Translations under genes and position numbers: made by a program | Shown here: positions 43,255 to 53,580 of the stretch, one piece after another | Layout: every line of letters begins with the position of its first letter | How positions within the stretch are numbered: position 1 is the stretch's first letter | The notes under the pieces: generated by a model | What the model saw: the letters and a program-made list of their open reading frames with translations, nothing else | The model's database searches: none | What the model was told of the DNA's origin: nothing | From: Delftia tsuruhatensis NBRC 16741 | GTDB taxonomy: Bacteria > Pseudomonadota > Gammaproteobacteria > Burkholderiales > Burkholderiaceae_C | Assembly (NCBI RefSeq): GCF_001571325.1 | Contig: NZ_BCTO01000004.1 | Location: 119,521 to 183,520, forward strand | Length of the DNA: 64,000 bases | Reading direction: 5' to 3'

Positions 43255-43298
43255 CCCCCTGAGCGGCTACGCCGCTTCCCCCAAGGGGGACGGCGCCA
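43255..43298. repeat. Dispersed repeat with two hairpins, between ureA and ureJ
   Basis: Starting at the base after the ureA stop: CCCCCTGAGCGGCTACGCCG, then CTTCCCCCAAGGGGG. GAGCGGC/GCCGCTT and CCCCC/GGGGG make two adjacent hairpins. The first 18 bases recur at 37368, also just after a stop codon. No U-run follows, so it may be an RNA-stability or transposed intergenic element inside the urease operon. The remaining gap to ureJ (43299-43412) shows nothing else recognisable beyond the AAGGAG ribosome-binding site. Confidence 0.65.
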
Positions 43299-43412
43299 TC
43301 GCTGCGGGGCGGCGCGGCCAGCTTAGGCCCTTGCTGGGCACCCCCAACCAGCCCGCTGCATCCGCTTGTGCCGTGGGCAGATCCAGTCTCGATAGCGATC
43401 AAGGAGATCTCC

Positions 43413-44036
43413 ATGTTCAGATTCCGCAACACTTTCAACTACCTGCTCGCCCCGGCCCTGCTGGCCGCCGCAACGGCTGCCAGCGCCCATACGGGGGCCG
43501 GCGCCCACCTGCATGCCGGCGACGGCGCCATGCAGGCCCTGATGGCCGGGCTGTCCCATCCCATTGCGGGCCTGGACCATCTGCTGGCCATGGTGGCGCT
43601 GGGCCTGTGGTGCGGGCTGATGCTCAAGCGCCAGTGGCTGCCGCCCGTGGCCTTTGCCGCCTGCATGGCGCTGGGCCTGGCGCTGACGCAGACCCCGCTG
43701 GAGCTGCCGGCCGTCGAGCCCATGGTGGCTGCATCGCTGCTGGCCTTCGGCCTGCTGCTGGTGGCCCAGCGCCGCCTGCCCTTGGCCCTGGCCATGGTGC
43801 TGGCCGGCGCCTTCGCGCTGTTCCACGGATACGCGCATGGCGAGGTCTTCCCCCACGCGCTGCCCGCAGCCGTGTTCTGGGCCTACATGGCGGGCATGGT
43901 CGCCACCACGCTGGTGCTGCATGCGCTGGGCGTGGCCTTTGGCCGGGCCATGCGCGGCGGCACGGCATCGGCCTGGGCCGCACGCCTGGCCGGCGTGGCC
44001 GCCATGGGCTACGGTGCCGTGGCGCTGGCAGGCTGA
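43413..44036 (+). CDS. ureJ: HupE/UreJ-family nickel permease-like protein
   Basis: 207-residue membrane protein with signal-like N-terminus (SAHTG) and about six helices. Histidine motifs HPIAGLDHLLAMVALGLW and HGYAHGEVFPH are characteristic of HupE/UreJ, thought to import nickel or cobalt. Location inside the urease cluster supports nickel supply. ATG 43413 follows AAGGAGATCTCC. The N-terminus begins like a cleaved signal peptide, as usual for HupE. Confidence 0.92.
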   Translation: MFRFRNTFNYLLAPALLAAATAASAHTGAGAHLHAGDGAMQALMAGLSHPIAGLDHLLAMVALGLWCGLMLKRQWLPPVAFAACMALGLALTQTPLELPAVEPMVAASLLAFGLLLVAQRRLPLALAMVLAGAFALFHGYAHGEVFPHALPAAVFWAYMAGMVATTLVLHALGVAFGRAMRGGTASAWAARLAGVAAMGYGAVALAG

Positions 44037-44051
44037 TCGCGGGAGCCGCAC

Positions 44052-44369
44052 ATGACCGAGCGCATCATCCCCGGCGAACTGCTGGCCGAGCCCGGCGAGA
44101 TCCTGCTGAACGCGGGCCGGCCCGTGCAGACCCTCACGGTCACCAACACCGGCGACCGGCCCGTGCAGGTGGGCTCGCACTTTCACTTCTTCGAGGTCAA
44201 CGAGGCCCTGCACTTCGACCGCGCCGCCGCACGCGGCTGGCGGCTGAACATCGCGGCCGGCACGGCCGTGCGCTTCGAGCCCGGGCAGGAGCGCACCGTG
44301 GAACTCGTGGAAATCTCCGGCGACCGCATCATCTATGGCTTCAACGCCAAGGTGATGGGACCTCTCTGA
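44052..44369 (+). CDS. ureB: Urease beta subunit
   Basis: 105-residue beta subunit with [60 protein letters not shown] and [16 protein letters not shown], standard throughout. ATG 44052, 15 bp after ureJ and 12 bp before ureC, so it is tightly within the operon. Confidence 0.98.
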   Translation: MTERIIPGELLAEPGEILLNAGRPVQTLTVTNTGDRPVQVGSHFHFFEVNEALHFDRAAARGWRLNIAAGTAVRFEPGQERTVELVEISGDRIIYGFNAKVMGPL

Positions 44370-44381
44370 AAGGGAACATTC

Positions 44382-46085
<1,704 letters not shown>

Positions 46086-46092
46086 TCACCCC

Positions 46093-46749
46093 ATGCTCAC
46101 CGTCAACAAACACATGCCCCAGGGCGGCGGCTTTGCCGCCGTGCTGGTCAGGCGCGCCACCACGCTGGAACTGGACTGGGACATGCGCCAGAAGAGCCGA
46201 TTTGCGGCCATCGACTCCACGGGGCGCGAGCTGGCCGTGGTGCTGGTGCGCGGCAGCGTGCTGCGCGGCGGCGATGTGCTGGTGGCCGAGGATGGCAGCC
46301 TGGTCGCCGTGCGCGCCGCGGCCCAGGCGGTGTTGCGCGTGACGGCGGCCACGCCGCTGGGCCTGCTGCGTGCGGCCTACCACCTGGGCAACCGGCATAT
46401 CCCGGTGGAGGTCACCCCCACGCACCTGCACCTGGAAAACGACCCCGTGCTCCACGACATGCTGCTGCGCCTGGGTGCACAGGTGGCCCTGGTGGATGCG
46501 CCCTTCGAGCCCGAGGCTGGCGCCTATGGCGGCGGCCACCGCCACGGCCATGACGCCAGCTTTGCCGAGGACCAGGCGCTGGCGCAGAGCGTGTATGCGC
46601 TGCATGACCATGGGCACGCACACGGCCATTCCCACGAACATTCCCACGATCATTCCCACGGGCATGAACATGGCCACGACCACAGCCATGACCATGATCA
46701 CAAAGGCTGCTGCGGACACGGGCACGGCCACGACCATCCGCATGGCTGA
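46093..46749 (+). CDS. ureE: Urease nickel metallochaperone UreE with His-rich tail
   Basis: 218 residues. The N-terminal peptide-binding and metal-binding core includes [20 protein letters not shown] and [20 protein letters not shown]. From about residue 175 the C-terminus is a long histidine run of HGH, HSH and HDH units with KGCCGHG, longer than in Klebsiella UreE. It can store several nickel ions and hand one to UreG. Its end overlaps ureF by eight bases. Confidence 0.97.
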   Translation: MLTVNKHMPQGGGFAAVLVRRATTLELDWDMRQKSRFAAIDSTGRELAVVLVRGSVLRGGDVLVAEDGSLVAVRAAAQAVLRVTAATPLGLLRAAYHLGNRHIPVEVTPTHLHLENDPVLHDMLLRLGAQVALVDAPFEPEAGAYGGGHRHGHDASFAEDQALAQSVYALHDHGHAHGHSHEHSHDHSHGHEHGHDHSHDHDHKGCCGHGHGHDHPHG

Positions 46750-47458
46750 CCTGTCGATACAGGGGCTGTGCGCCCTGCTGCACTTGGCATCGCCCCAGCT
46801 GCCCGTGGGCGGCTTCAGCTATTCGCAGGGGCTGGAGGCCGCCATCGAGCACGGCCTGGTCACGGACGCCGGCACGGCGCGCACCTGGATTGCCGATGCG
46901 CTGGCCCACGGCTTTGCACGCTGCGAGGCGCCGCTGTGGCTGCTGCTGCGCCGGGCCTGGAGCGAAGGCGACGAAGGGGCAGTGCACGAATGGAACCAAT
47001 GGTTCATTGCCAGCCGCGACAGCCGTGAGGCCCGTGCCGAGACGCTGCAGATGGGCTGGTCGCTGCACAGCCTGCTGCGCTCCGTGCCCTGGGGCGGCGA
47101 GGCCTTTGCGCCCCGCATCGCACAACTGGGCGCCCTTGTGGACAACCCTGGCTTGGCCTATCCCACGGCCTTTGCCTGCGCCTGCGCCGCCGTGGATGCC
47201 GACGAGGACCATGCCCTGCTGGCCTATGGCTTTGCCTGGCTGGAGAACCAGGTGGCCGCCGCCATCAAGGCCGTGCCACTGGGCCAGGTGGCGGGCCAGA
47301 GCCTGCTGCTGGCCCTGCATCCGCTGCTGGAGCAGGCCGTGGGCGAGGCACGCCGCCGCGCCAGCGAGGCGTCGCCCCGGCTGGACACCATGCTGCCCCA
47401 ATGGAGCGTGCTGCAGGCGCGGCACGAACACCAGTACTCCCGGCTCTTCCGGTCCTGA
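46742..47458 (+). CDS. ureF: Urease accessory protein UreF
   Basis: 238-residue helical activation factor that couples UreG GTPase to UreD. It begins [20 protein letters not shown], then [20 protein letters not shown], and contains the late [24 protein letters not shown] segment. Start ATG 46742 overlaps the ureE end by eight bases, so it is translationally coupled. ureG follows after 20 bp. Confidence 0.96.
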   Translation: MADLSIQGLCALLHLASPQLPVGGFSYSQGLEAAIEHGLVTDAGTARTWIADALAHGFARCEAPLWLLLRRAWSEGDEGAVHEWNQWFIASRDSREARAETLQMGWSLHSLLRSVPWGGEAFAPRIAQLGALVDNPGLAYPTAFACACAAVDADEDHALLAYGFAWLENQVAAAIKAVPLGQVAGQSLLLALHPLLEQAVGEARRRASEASPRLDTMLPQWSVLQARHEHQYSRLFRS

Positions 47459-47478
47459 TCACTCACCCCAAGTCCACC

Positions 47479-48120
<642 letters not shown>

Positions 48121-48139
48121 AGTCGGCCGCGCACGGCCT

Positions 48140-48895
48140 TCAGCGCTGCGGCGTGCCGCTGGTGGCCTTGGCCTTGGGCAGGGTGGCCGCGCTGCTGGAG
48201 GACACCAGCGGGTGGCCGGTGGAGGTGGCCGCGCCATCGGTCTGGCGCCAGGCCGAGGGCTTGGGCGCCACCATGGGCTGGGGCGCGGCGGCAGGCGCCC
48301 GGCTGCGGTTCCAGGCCGGCAGCAGCACGCGGCGCACAAAGCCCATGTCCAGCGCCAGCCACAGCAGCACCGGGCACAGCGTGGGCACCATCAGCCCGCC
48401 CATCTGGTAGGCGTAGACGATGGCCTCCAGCTGCCATGTCTGTATGCCCAGCACGTTGAGGTCAAGCCGCGCCGCAAGGCACAGCTGCATCAGCACCTGC
48501 GAGACCACGCTGAAGGTCTGCAAGGGCAGCAGCGCCACATACCCCACCAGGATGCGCCACCACCGGCCCGGCCCCCAGGCCGCCAGCAGCATGGCCACCA
48601 GCACCGGCAGGCCGTAGCCGTAGCGGGCGGGATCGACCTCGACGATGGCCTCGGCGCGGCGCCAGCCGGTCTGCTCGTTGGAGACCTGGACCGAGGAATT
48701 GACGACCAGGTTGCGGGGCGTCTCCAGGTCCACGCGCTGCACCCAGCCGTTGGCCGCGTTCTCCAGCACCCACTTGCTCATGCCGGACACCGGCACGGCC
48801 AGCCAGCCGGCCGCCAGCGTCCAGGCCAGGGTCAGCACCACGATGCCGCCCATGGCCAGGGCCGCGAAGCGCGAGATGGGATTGCGTCCGATCAT
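48140..48895 (-). CDS. Exosortase H-associated membrane protein
   Basis: 251 residues with about four to five hydrophobic helices (near 10-30, 85-110, 115-135, 160-180), an extracytoplasmic loop of about 60 residues with N-V-S sequence, and a long Pro/Ala/Ser-rich cytosolic C-terminus. It has no enzymatic motif. It begins ten bases after the exosortase gene with its own GAGGAGCAGG ribosome-binding site. XrtH loci commonly carry such a partner membrane protein of unknown role; assignment rests mainly on location and topology. Confidence 0.7.
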   Translation of the reverse strand: MIGRNPISRFAALAMGGIVVLTLAWTLAAGWLAVPVSGMSKWVLENAANGWVQRVDLETPRNLVVNSSVQVSNEQTGWRRAEAIVEVDPARYGYGLPVLVAMLLAAWGPGRWWRILVGYVALLPLQTFSVVSQVLMQLCLAARLDLNVLGIQTWQLEAIVYAYQMGGLMVPTLCPVLLWLALDMGFVRRVLLPAWNRSRAPAAAPQPMVAPKPSAWRQTDGAATSTGHPLVSSSSAATLPKAKATSGTPQR

Positions 48896-48905
48896 GGCCT
48901 GCTCC

Positions 48906-49457
48906 TCAGGCGGCCACGGCGGCGGAAGCTGCAGCGGCAGGCGGCAGCGGCGGCTGGCCGCCGTCATCGTGCGACGGCGCCTTGCGGCCGCTCCAGCGCA
49001 CCCACAGCAGCCAGAACACCAGCACGTCCAGCATGATCAGCGCTTGCCAGAGGTACTCATGCGCGAAGTTGAAGGCCGTGGTGCTCCACTGGCCCAGGTA
49101 GAACAGGCTGATGACGCGCAGCACGTTGATGGCCTGCACGGCCACGAAGCCGGCCAGCAGGCCCACCAGCTTCTGGCGCCATGACGAGGGGAAGGCCATC
49201 ACGGCGGCAAACAGCACGATGTAGGCCTCCAGGCCGTTGCAGCCGGCCTCGATGGAGACGCCGAAGCCCGTGGCCGTGTTCCACAGCACCTTGCCCGTGG
49301 CCGAGGCCGTGCTGTCGAACCAGGTCACCAGCGAGGCGCAGATGTGCGCCAGGAAGGCCGTCCAGGGCAGCACGATGTGCTGTTGCACCCAACTGAGCAG
49401 GTTCAGCCCGAACATCGTCAGCTGGATGGCCAGAAAGATCAGAAAGAAACGCAGCAT
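48906..49457 (-). CDS. xrtH: Exosortase H (IPTL-CTERM sorting transpeptidase)
   Basis: 183-residue integral membrane protein with the archaeosortase/exosortase catalytic triad: Cys73 (EAGCNGLEAYIVLFAAVMAF), Arg114 (NVLRVISLFYLG) and His133 (NFAHEYLWQALIML), each at the edge of a helix. It is thought to cleave C-terminal sorting tails and transfer the protein to a surface anchor. The small size (no extra domain) and the IPTL-CTERM gene next door point to XrtH rather than XrtA. ATG 49457 leads straight into the first helix (MLRFFLIFLAIQLTMFGLNL). Confidence 0.9.
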   Translation of the reverse strand: MLRFFLIFLAIQLTMFGLNLLSWVQQHIVLPWTAFLAHICASLVTWFDSTASATGKVLWNTATGFGVSIEAGCNGLEAYIVLFAAVMAFPSSWRQKLVGLLAGFVAVQAINVLRVISLFYLGQWSTTAFNFAHEYLWQALIMLDVLVFWLLWVRWSGRKAPSHDDGGQPPLPPAAAASAAVAA

Positions 49458-49551
49458 GGCAGGTCTTGGAGTGTTGGTTGCCGGGCTTGCGACCTGGCGG
49501 TTGCGAAACAGTGTCCCTCTATAGGCTCGCATTATCTTCGGACCGCTCAAA

Positions 49552-49597
49552 GACGACAAAGGCCGGTGCGTGAATCACGCCACCGGCCCTTGTCGTC
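49552..49597 (-). terminator. Long hairpin terminator after the IPTL-CTERM gene
   Basis: GACGACAA (49552) with TTGTCGTC (49590) and GGCCGGTG (49561) with CACCGGCC (49581) form a stem of about 16 bp with one mismatch and an internal CGTG/CACG extension. It lies just after the stop of the large repeat protein. On the minus strand it is followed by TTTGAGC-like sequence, so termination may be partial and allow read-through into xrtH. Confidence 0.65.
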
Positions 49598-49606
49598 ACG
49601 GGCGCA

Positions 49607-52600
49607 TCACCGACGCTCGCGCCTGCGCATGGTCCCCAGTGCCATCAGCGCCAGCAGGGACGACATCAGCATCAGGCCCCACTGCGACAGCGTGGGAATG
49701 CTGGCCGTGCCGCCCGGCCCCGGCTTGAGCGGCGTGGTGGTCGTGCTCTTGTCGTTGTCGGGATTGCCGTCACCGGGCACCGAGACCGTTGCCGAGTTGA
49801 CCAGCGGGCGGGCGCCCTTGTAGGGCTTGTCCAGCTTGGTCTCCAGCGTGAAGACGGCCGTGCCGCCCTGGGCCAGCTGCGGCACGCTGCAGGTCACGGT
49901 GCGCGTGCCGCTGGCATAGCTGCAGCCTGCCGAGGCCGAGACGAACTCCAGCCCGGCGGGCAGCACGTCGGTCACCGAGCCGCCCGCGGGCGACTGCGGA
50001 TCGCGGCCGTAGTTGGTGACGGTCAGCGTGTAGCTGGCCGTGTCGCCATCGTCCAGCGGGCCGGCGGGGCCCTGCTTGCCGATCCCCAGGTCCACGGCAT
50101 TGCCCTGGCGGCTGGTGGAGGTCCGGTCGGTGGTGGTGTTGTTGACGATCACATCGCCGCCATTGCTCAGCCATTCCGTCTCGAAGGGCTTGACCGAGGC
50201 CTCGTGGTAGATGGTGCCGCCCGAAGCCTTGTCGGGCAGGGTCTGTGCACGCATCTTGAACTTGATGGTCATGCTCTGGCCCGGCGCCAGCGAGGGGATG
50301 GTGCACTGCAGAGGCCCGCTGGTCGCGTTCAGCGCCGGCTGCACGCCGCACCAGGATGCGGAGGCGCCGGGAATGCCGGCCAGCGCCAAGCCGTTCTGGT
50401 AGCTGAAGGTGGCCGTGGAGCCCGATGCGGGGAACTTGTCGGTCACGACCACCTGGGTGGCGTAGGAGGGGCCGGAGTTGGTCACCGTGATGGTGTATTC
50501 GGTGTCCTCACCCAGCACCAGGCCGTCCGCCGTGTGGCGCATGCTGATGTTCACATCCAGCTCGGCACGCTTGAGCCGGGCCTTGGCCTCGGCCTGGTTG
50601 TTGGCCTTGGTCAGTTCCTCGGTGGTGGTGTCGACGGCGACCGTGTTGAGGATCTCCGTGTCAGCCGCCAGATCGCCGCGCGAGCGCATCTTGTAGGTCA
50701 CGGTGTACTGCGCGCCTGTGGGCAGCGGATTGGCCCAGGCGCACTCCAGCGTTCCGCCCTGCACGCCATCGGTGGCAGCCGGAGTGCAGGTGCCGCCGCC
50801 GGAGACCGTGGGCGTGCCGATGAAGATGGCGTCTGCAGGCAGCACGTCCTTGAGCGTGACATTGGCGGCCGACGAGGGGCCGTAGTTGGGCACCGTGACC
50901 GTATAGGTCAGCGGCTCGCCCGCAGCCGCCACCTTGGGCGAGACCTGCTTTTGCGCCGCAATTTCCGCGATGGCCTGCACGGTGATGCTGGCCGTCGAGG
51001 AATCGTTGCCGGGATCGGCGTCATGGATGTCCAGGGACTGGGCCGAGGCCGCGTTGGCATAGGTGCCGGTGGTGGCGCGCTTGGGGCGGATCTTGACCTC
51101 GATCACCACCTCGGCCTCCGGGGCCATGGAGGTGATGTCGCAGGTCAGATCGCGCGTCTCGCTGTTGACGCCGCCCGTGGGCGTGCCGCAGCTGGCGTTG
51201 GCCCCGGAGACGATGCGGCTGGAGACAAAGCCGCCGCCCGGGTAGGTGTACGGCACGGGATTGCCGGCCTCGTCCACCGGGTTGCCGCCCACGATGCGCA
51301 CGCCGTCGGTCTGCTTGACCAGGGACTGCAGCGCGTCGCGCACGCGGACATTCGTCACCGTCGTGCTGGCCGAGTGGTTCTTCACCACCAGCTGGTAGGT
51401 GACCTCCTCACCGCTCTTGATGGCAGCCGGCGGCACGGGGCTGACCACGCTCTTGACGATGCCCACATCCACCTTGTCGGCAGACACGGTGACGGTCGCG
51501 GAGGTGGTGGCCGATGCATTGTCCCGGCCGATCACGCCAGCGGAGGCGTTGTTGGTGAAGTCCAGATGGCCCGAAGCCAGCGTGACCTTGGCCCTGACCT
51601 TGATCTGGCGGCTGGCGCCCACGGCCAGGCCCGCGGTCGAGGTGCAGCTCGGGGTGGTGCAGGTCCATTCCCCCGCGCCGGTGCCCGCACCGGACATGCT
51701 GACGATGGCCATGCGGCCGTCTGCGGGGTTGTCGGTCACGGTGATCTGCTGATTCGGCAGCACGGGCATGGGGCCGGTGTTGGTCACCGTGATCGTGTAC
51801 TCGAACTCCTGGCCTGCCAGCACCGGGCGGCCAGGGCCGGCCTTGGCCAGCCTCAGCCGCGCATCGTTGCTGAAGTCCACGGCCGCGCTGGCCGTGTTGT
51901 TGGTCGTATTGGGCTCGTTGAGGCCGGGTGCCACACCGATCACGCCCTGGTTGACCAGCTGCGTGCCGGGTGTCCCGCCCGCAGCCACGCTGGCCTTGAA
52001 GCGGATGGCCTGCATGTTGGCGTAGCCGGCCACCGGGTACTCGCCCGCATGGGTGCAGGTGATGGTGCCGCTGTTGTGGCCGCAGTTCCAGGGCGCCGTG
52101 CTGCCATCGAAGCCCGTGAAGGTCACGCCGGCCGGCAGGGTGTCGGTGACGGTGAGATCGCGCGGCACGAGGGAGCCGCCTTCGCGGCGCGGCTGCAGCG
52201 TGTAGGTGACCTCGGTTGCCTGCAGCGCATCCAGCACTGTAGGCGCCACCTGCTTGCGCAGCGAGACATCCACGAACTCGCTGCCGCTGGAGACCACGGC
52301 GGCGCTGGCGGTGTTGTTGCCGGACTGGCCGTCGGGCATCTCCGTGCTGGCGTCCTTGTAGCCCTTGACGCTGGCAGCGCCGGCAATGGTGCCGCTCATG
52401 TTGGCGATGGCCGGCACGGTGATGGCTGGCAGCACGGCGCCTGGCAGCACCGGGCCGCCGCGCGTGCAGTTGAGCTCGCCCGAGATCAGCGGATAGCCCG
52501 AGGCCGGCGTGCAGCTCCAGCCGCTGCCTGAGGGCACGCCCGTGACCACGGCGCCGTTGGGCACGGGGAAACGCACCACGGTACGGCCACCGGCGGGGAC

Positions 52601-53215
52601 CTCGGACGGGCCCTTGTTCTGCACGTCGATGACGTACTGGAAGGCGCCGCCGTTGGCGACGCTGGCGGGAGCCGCCATCGCGATGGCCAGATCGGCGGCC
52701 TCGGTGGTGGTGAAGTTGCGGTCCAGCTGCGTGTTGTTCTGGTCGTTGTCGTAGTCGGGCGATGCCATGCGCGCGCTGGCCACGGCGCGCCAGTTGGTGC
52801 CGACGGTCGGCAGGATGACCTCGAAGCCCACGGACTTGAAGCCATCGGCGGGCGCCAGGTTGCCGATGTTGCAGACCAGCGTGTTGTTGCCTGCGGTGAG
52901 CACCGTGCCGGCTGCGGGTGCCGTGCAGGTGATGCCGCCCGGGCTGCTGCTGTAGCCCTGGAACACGGCGCCCACGGGCAGCACCTCGGTCAGGGTGACG
53001 CCTACGGCGTCGGGACCGATGTTGTTGTGCCTGACCTTGGCCACATAGGTGAAGGTGCCGCCGGCAGGCCCTGCCGATGCGTCCTGTCCGTCATAGAGAC
53101 CATCCTGGTTGACCAGGATGTCGGTATCGGCCGGCGCCGCCACGGCAGCCGCTGTTGCCAGCAAGCCGCCGGACAGCAGCGCACGCGCCAGCCAGCCCTT
53201 TCTCGTGAAAGCCAT
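49607..53215 (-). CDS. DUF11-repeat surface protein with IPTL-CTERM sorting signal
   Basis: 1202 residues. A signal peptide (ATAAAVAAPA) is followed by eight immunoglobulin-like DUF11 repeats recognised by their recurring core: YTxTVTNxGP...VTVTDxLP (FTYVAKV, FQYVIDV, VTYTLQP, FEYTITV, VTYQLVV, LTYTVTV, TEYTITV and ASYTLTV starts). The C-terminal 30 residues are IPTLSQWG, a hydrophobic helix and RRRERR, the IPTL-CTERM tail. It is predicted to be exported, cleaved at the tail by exosortase H and displayed at the surface, perhaps as an adhesin or matrix component. ATG 53215 follows AGAGAGGT. Confidence 0.93.
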   Translation of the reverse strand: MAFTRKGWLARALLSGGLLATAAAVAAPADTDILVNQDGLYDGQDASAGPAGGTFTYVAKVRHNNIGPDAVGVTLTEVLPVGAVFQGYSSSPGGITCTAPAAGTVLTAGNNTLVCNIGNLAPADGFKSVGFEVILPTVGTNWRAVASARMASPDYDNDQNNTQLDRNFTTTEAADLAIAMAAPASVANGGAFQYVIDVQNKGPSEVPAGGRTVVRFPVPNGAVVTGVPSGSGWSCTPASGYPLISGELNCTRGGPVLPGAVLPAITVPAIANMSGTIAGAASVKGYKDASTEMPDGQSGNNTASAAVVSSGSEFVDVSLRKQVAPTVLDALQATEVTYTLQPRREGGSLVPRDLTVTDTLPAGVTFTGFDGSTAPWNCGHNSGTITCTHAGEYPVAGYANMQAIRFKASVAAGGTPGTQLVNQGVIGVAPGLNEPNTTNNTASAAVDFSNDARLRLAKAGPGRPVLAGQEFEYTITVTNTGPMPVLPNQQITVTDNPADGRMAIVSMSGAGTGAGEWTCTTPSCTSTAGLAVGASRQIKVRAKVTLASGHLDFTNNASAGVIGRDNASATTSATVTVSADKVDVGIVKSVVSPVPPAAIKSGEEVTYQLVVKNHSASTTVTNVRVRDALQSLVKQTDGVRIVGGNPVDEAGNPVPYTYPGGGFVSSRIVSGANASCGTPTGGVNSETRDLTCDITSMAPEAEVVIEVKIRPKRATTGTYANAASAQSLDIHDADPGNDSSTASITVQAIAEIAAQKQVSPKVAAAGEPLTYTVTVPNYGPSSAANVTLKDVLPADAIFIGTPTVSGGGTCTPAATDGVQGGTLECAWANPLPTGAQYTVTYKMRSRGDLAADTEILNTVAVDTTTEELTKANNQAEAKARLKRAELDVNISMRHTADGLVLGEDTEYTITVTNSGPSYATQVVVTDKFPASGSTATFSYQNGLALAGIPGASASWCGVQPALNATSGPLQCTIPSLAPGQSMTIKFKMRAQTLPDKASGGTIYHEASVKPFETEWLSNGGDVIVNNTTTDRTSTSRQGNAVDLGIGKQGPAGPLDDGDTASYTLTVTNYGRDPQSPAGGSVTDVLPAGLEFVSASAGCSYASGTRTVTCSVPQLAQGGTAVFTLETKLDKPYKGARPLVNSATVSVPGDGNPDNDKSTTTTPLKPGPGGTASIPTLSQWGLMLMSSLLALMALGTMRRRERR

Positions 53216-53335
53216 ACAAACCTCTCTTTTGCTTCGTTGACAGCGCCGAATGCCGCAGGCACTGACGCACGGGGTGCCCGGCTGGAACAGCTCTGTCAAA
53301 AAGCCGACAACCGGACGCACCAAAGGGAGGCATGA

Positions 53336-53420
53336 TGGTTCTTTATTACCAAAAGTAAATATGATCTGGAATTTTTGACAAAAGTGAGTATTTAGAAGAA
53401 TTTGTGAGTTTTCCGTGAGT
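53336..53420 (-). promoter_or_regulatory. AT-rich promoter region of the IPTL-CTERM protein gene with repeats
   Basis: Unlike the rest of the window, 53336-53412 is AT-rich. CAAAAGTAAATAT (53350-53362) and CAAAAGTGAGTAT (53379-53391) are near-identical direct repeats 29 bp apart, and GTGAGT occurs three times (53384, 53404, 53415). On the minus strand a TTGTCA could be a -35 box. The spaced repeats suggest a dedicated regulator site. Nothing else is seen between here and the gene. Confidence 0.45.
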
Positions 53421-53460
53421 CCACCGACGACTACCGGTTTTCCTCACGGATTGCAGACGT

Positions 53461-53496
53461 GAAAAAGCCGGTGGCAGCTTGGCTGGCACCGGCTTG
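53461..53496 (-). terminator. Intrinsic terminator after htpG
   Basis: On the minus strand AAGCCGGTGCCAGC pairs with GCTGCCACCGGCTT (one mismatch) across a short CAA loop and is followed by TTTTTCAC. It lies about 85 bp after the htpG stop and separates it from the IPTL-CTERM gene. Confidence 0.85.
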
Positions 53497-53580
53497 GAAG
53501 GCTTGTCTGCCGTGCGCTGGCACGACAGTGAGCAGGCACTGAGGCCTATGGAATGCGCCTGGGCGATCCTTGTGAGGAAC

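Noticed and set aside
46610..46745. CA-rich low-complexity DNA that might be a microsatellite
   Set aside because: It is the in-frame histidine-rich tail of UreE, a known feature of that protein.
50204..52531. 775-codon plus-strand frame antisense to the DUF11 protein
   Set aside because: It owes its length to codon bias in the repeat gene, and no start or family evidence supports it.
49607..53215. Repeats that might be taken for a CRISPR or tandem DNA array
   Set aside because: The repetition is at protein level (DUF11 domains of about 120 residues) and not near-identical DNA repeats with spacers.
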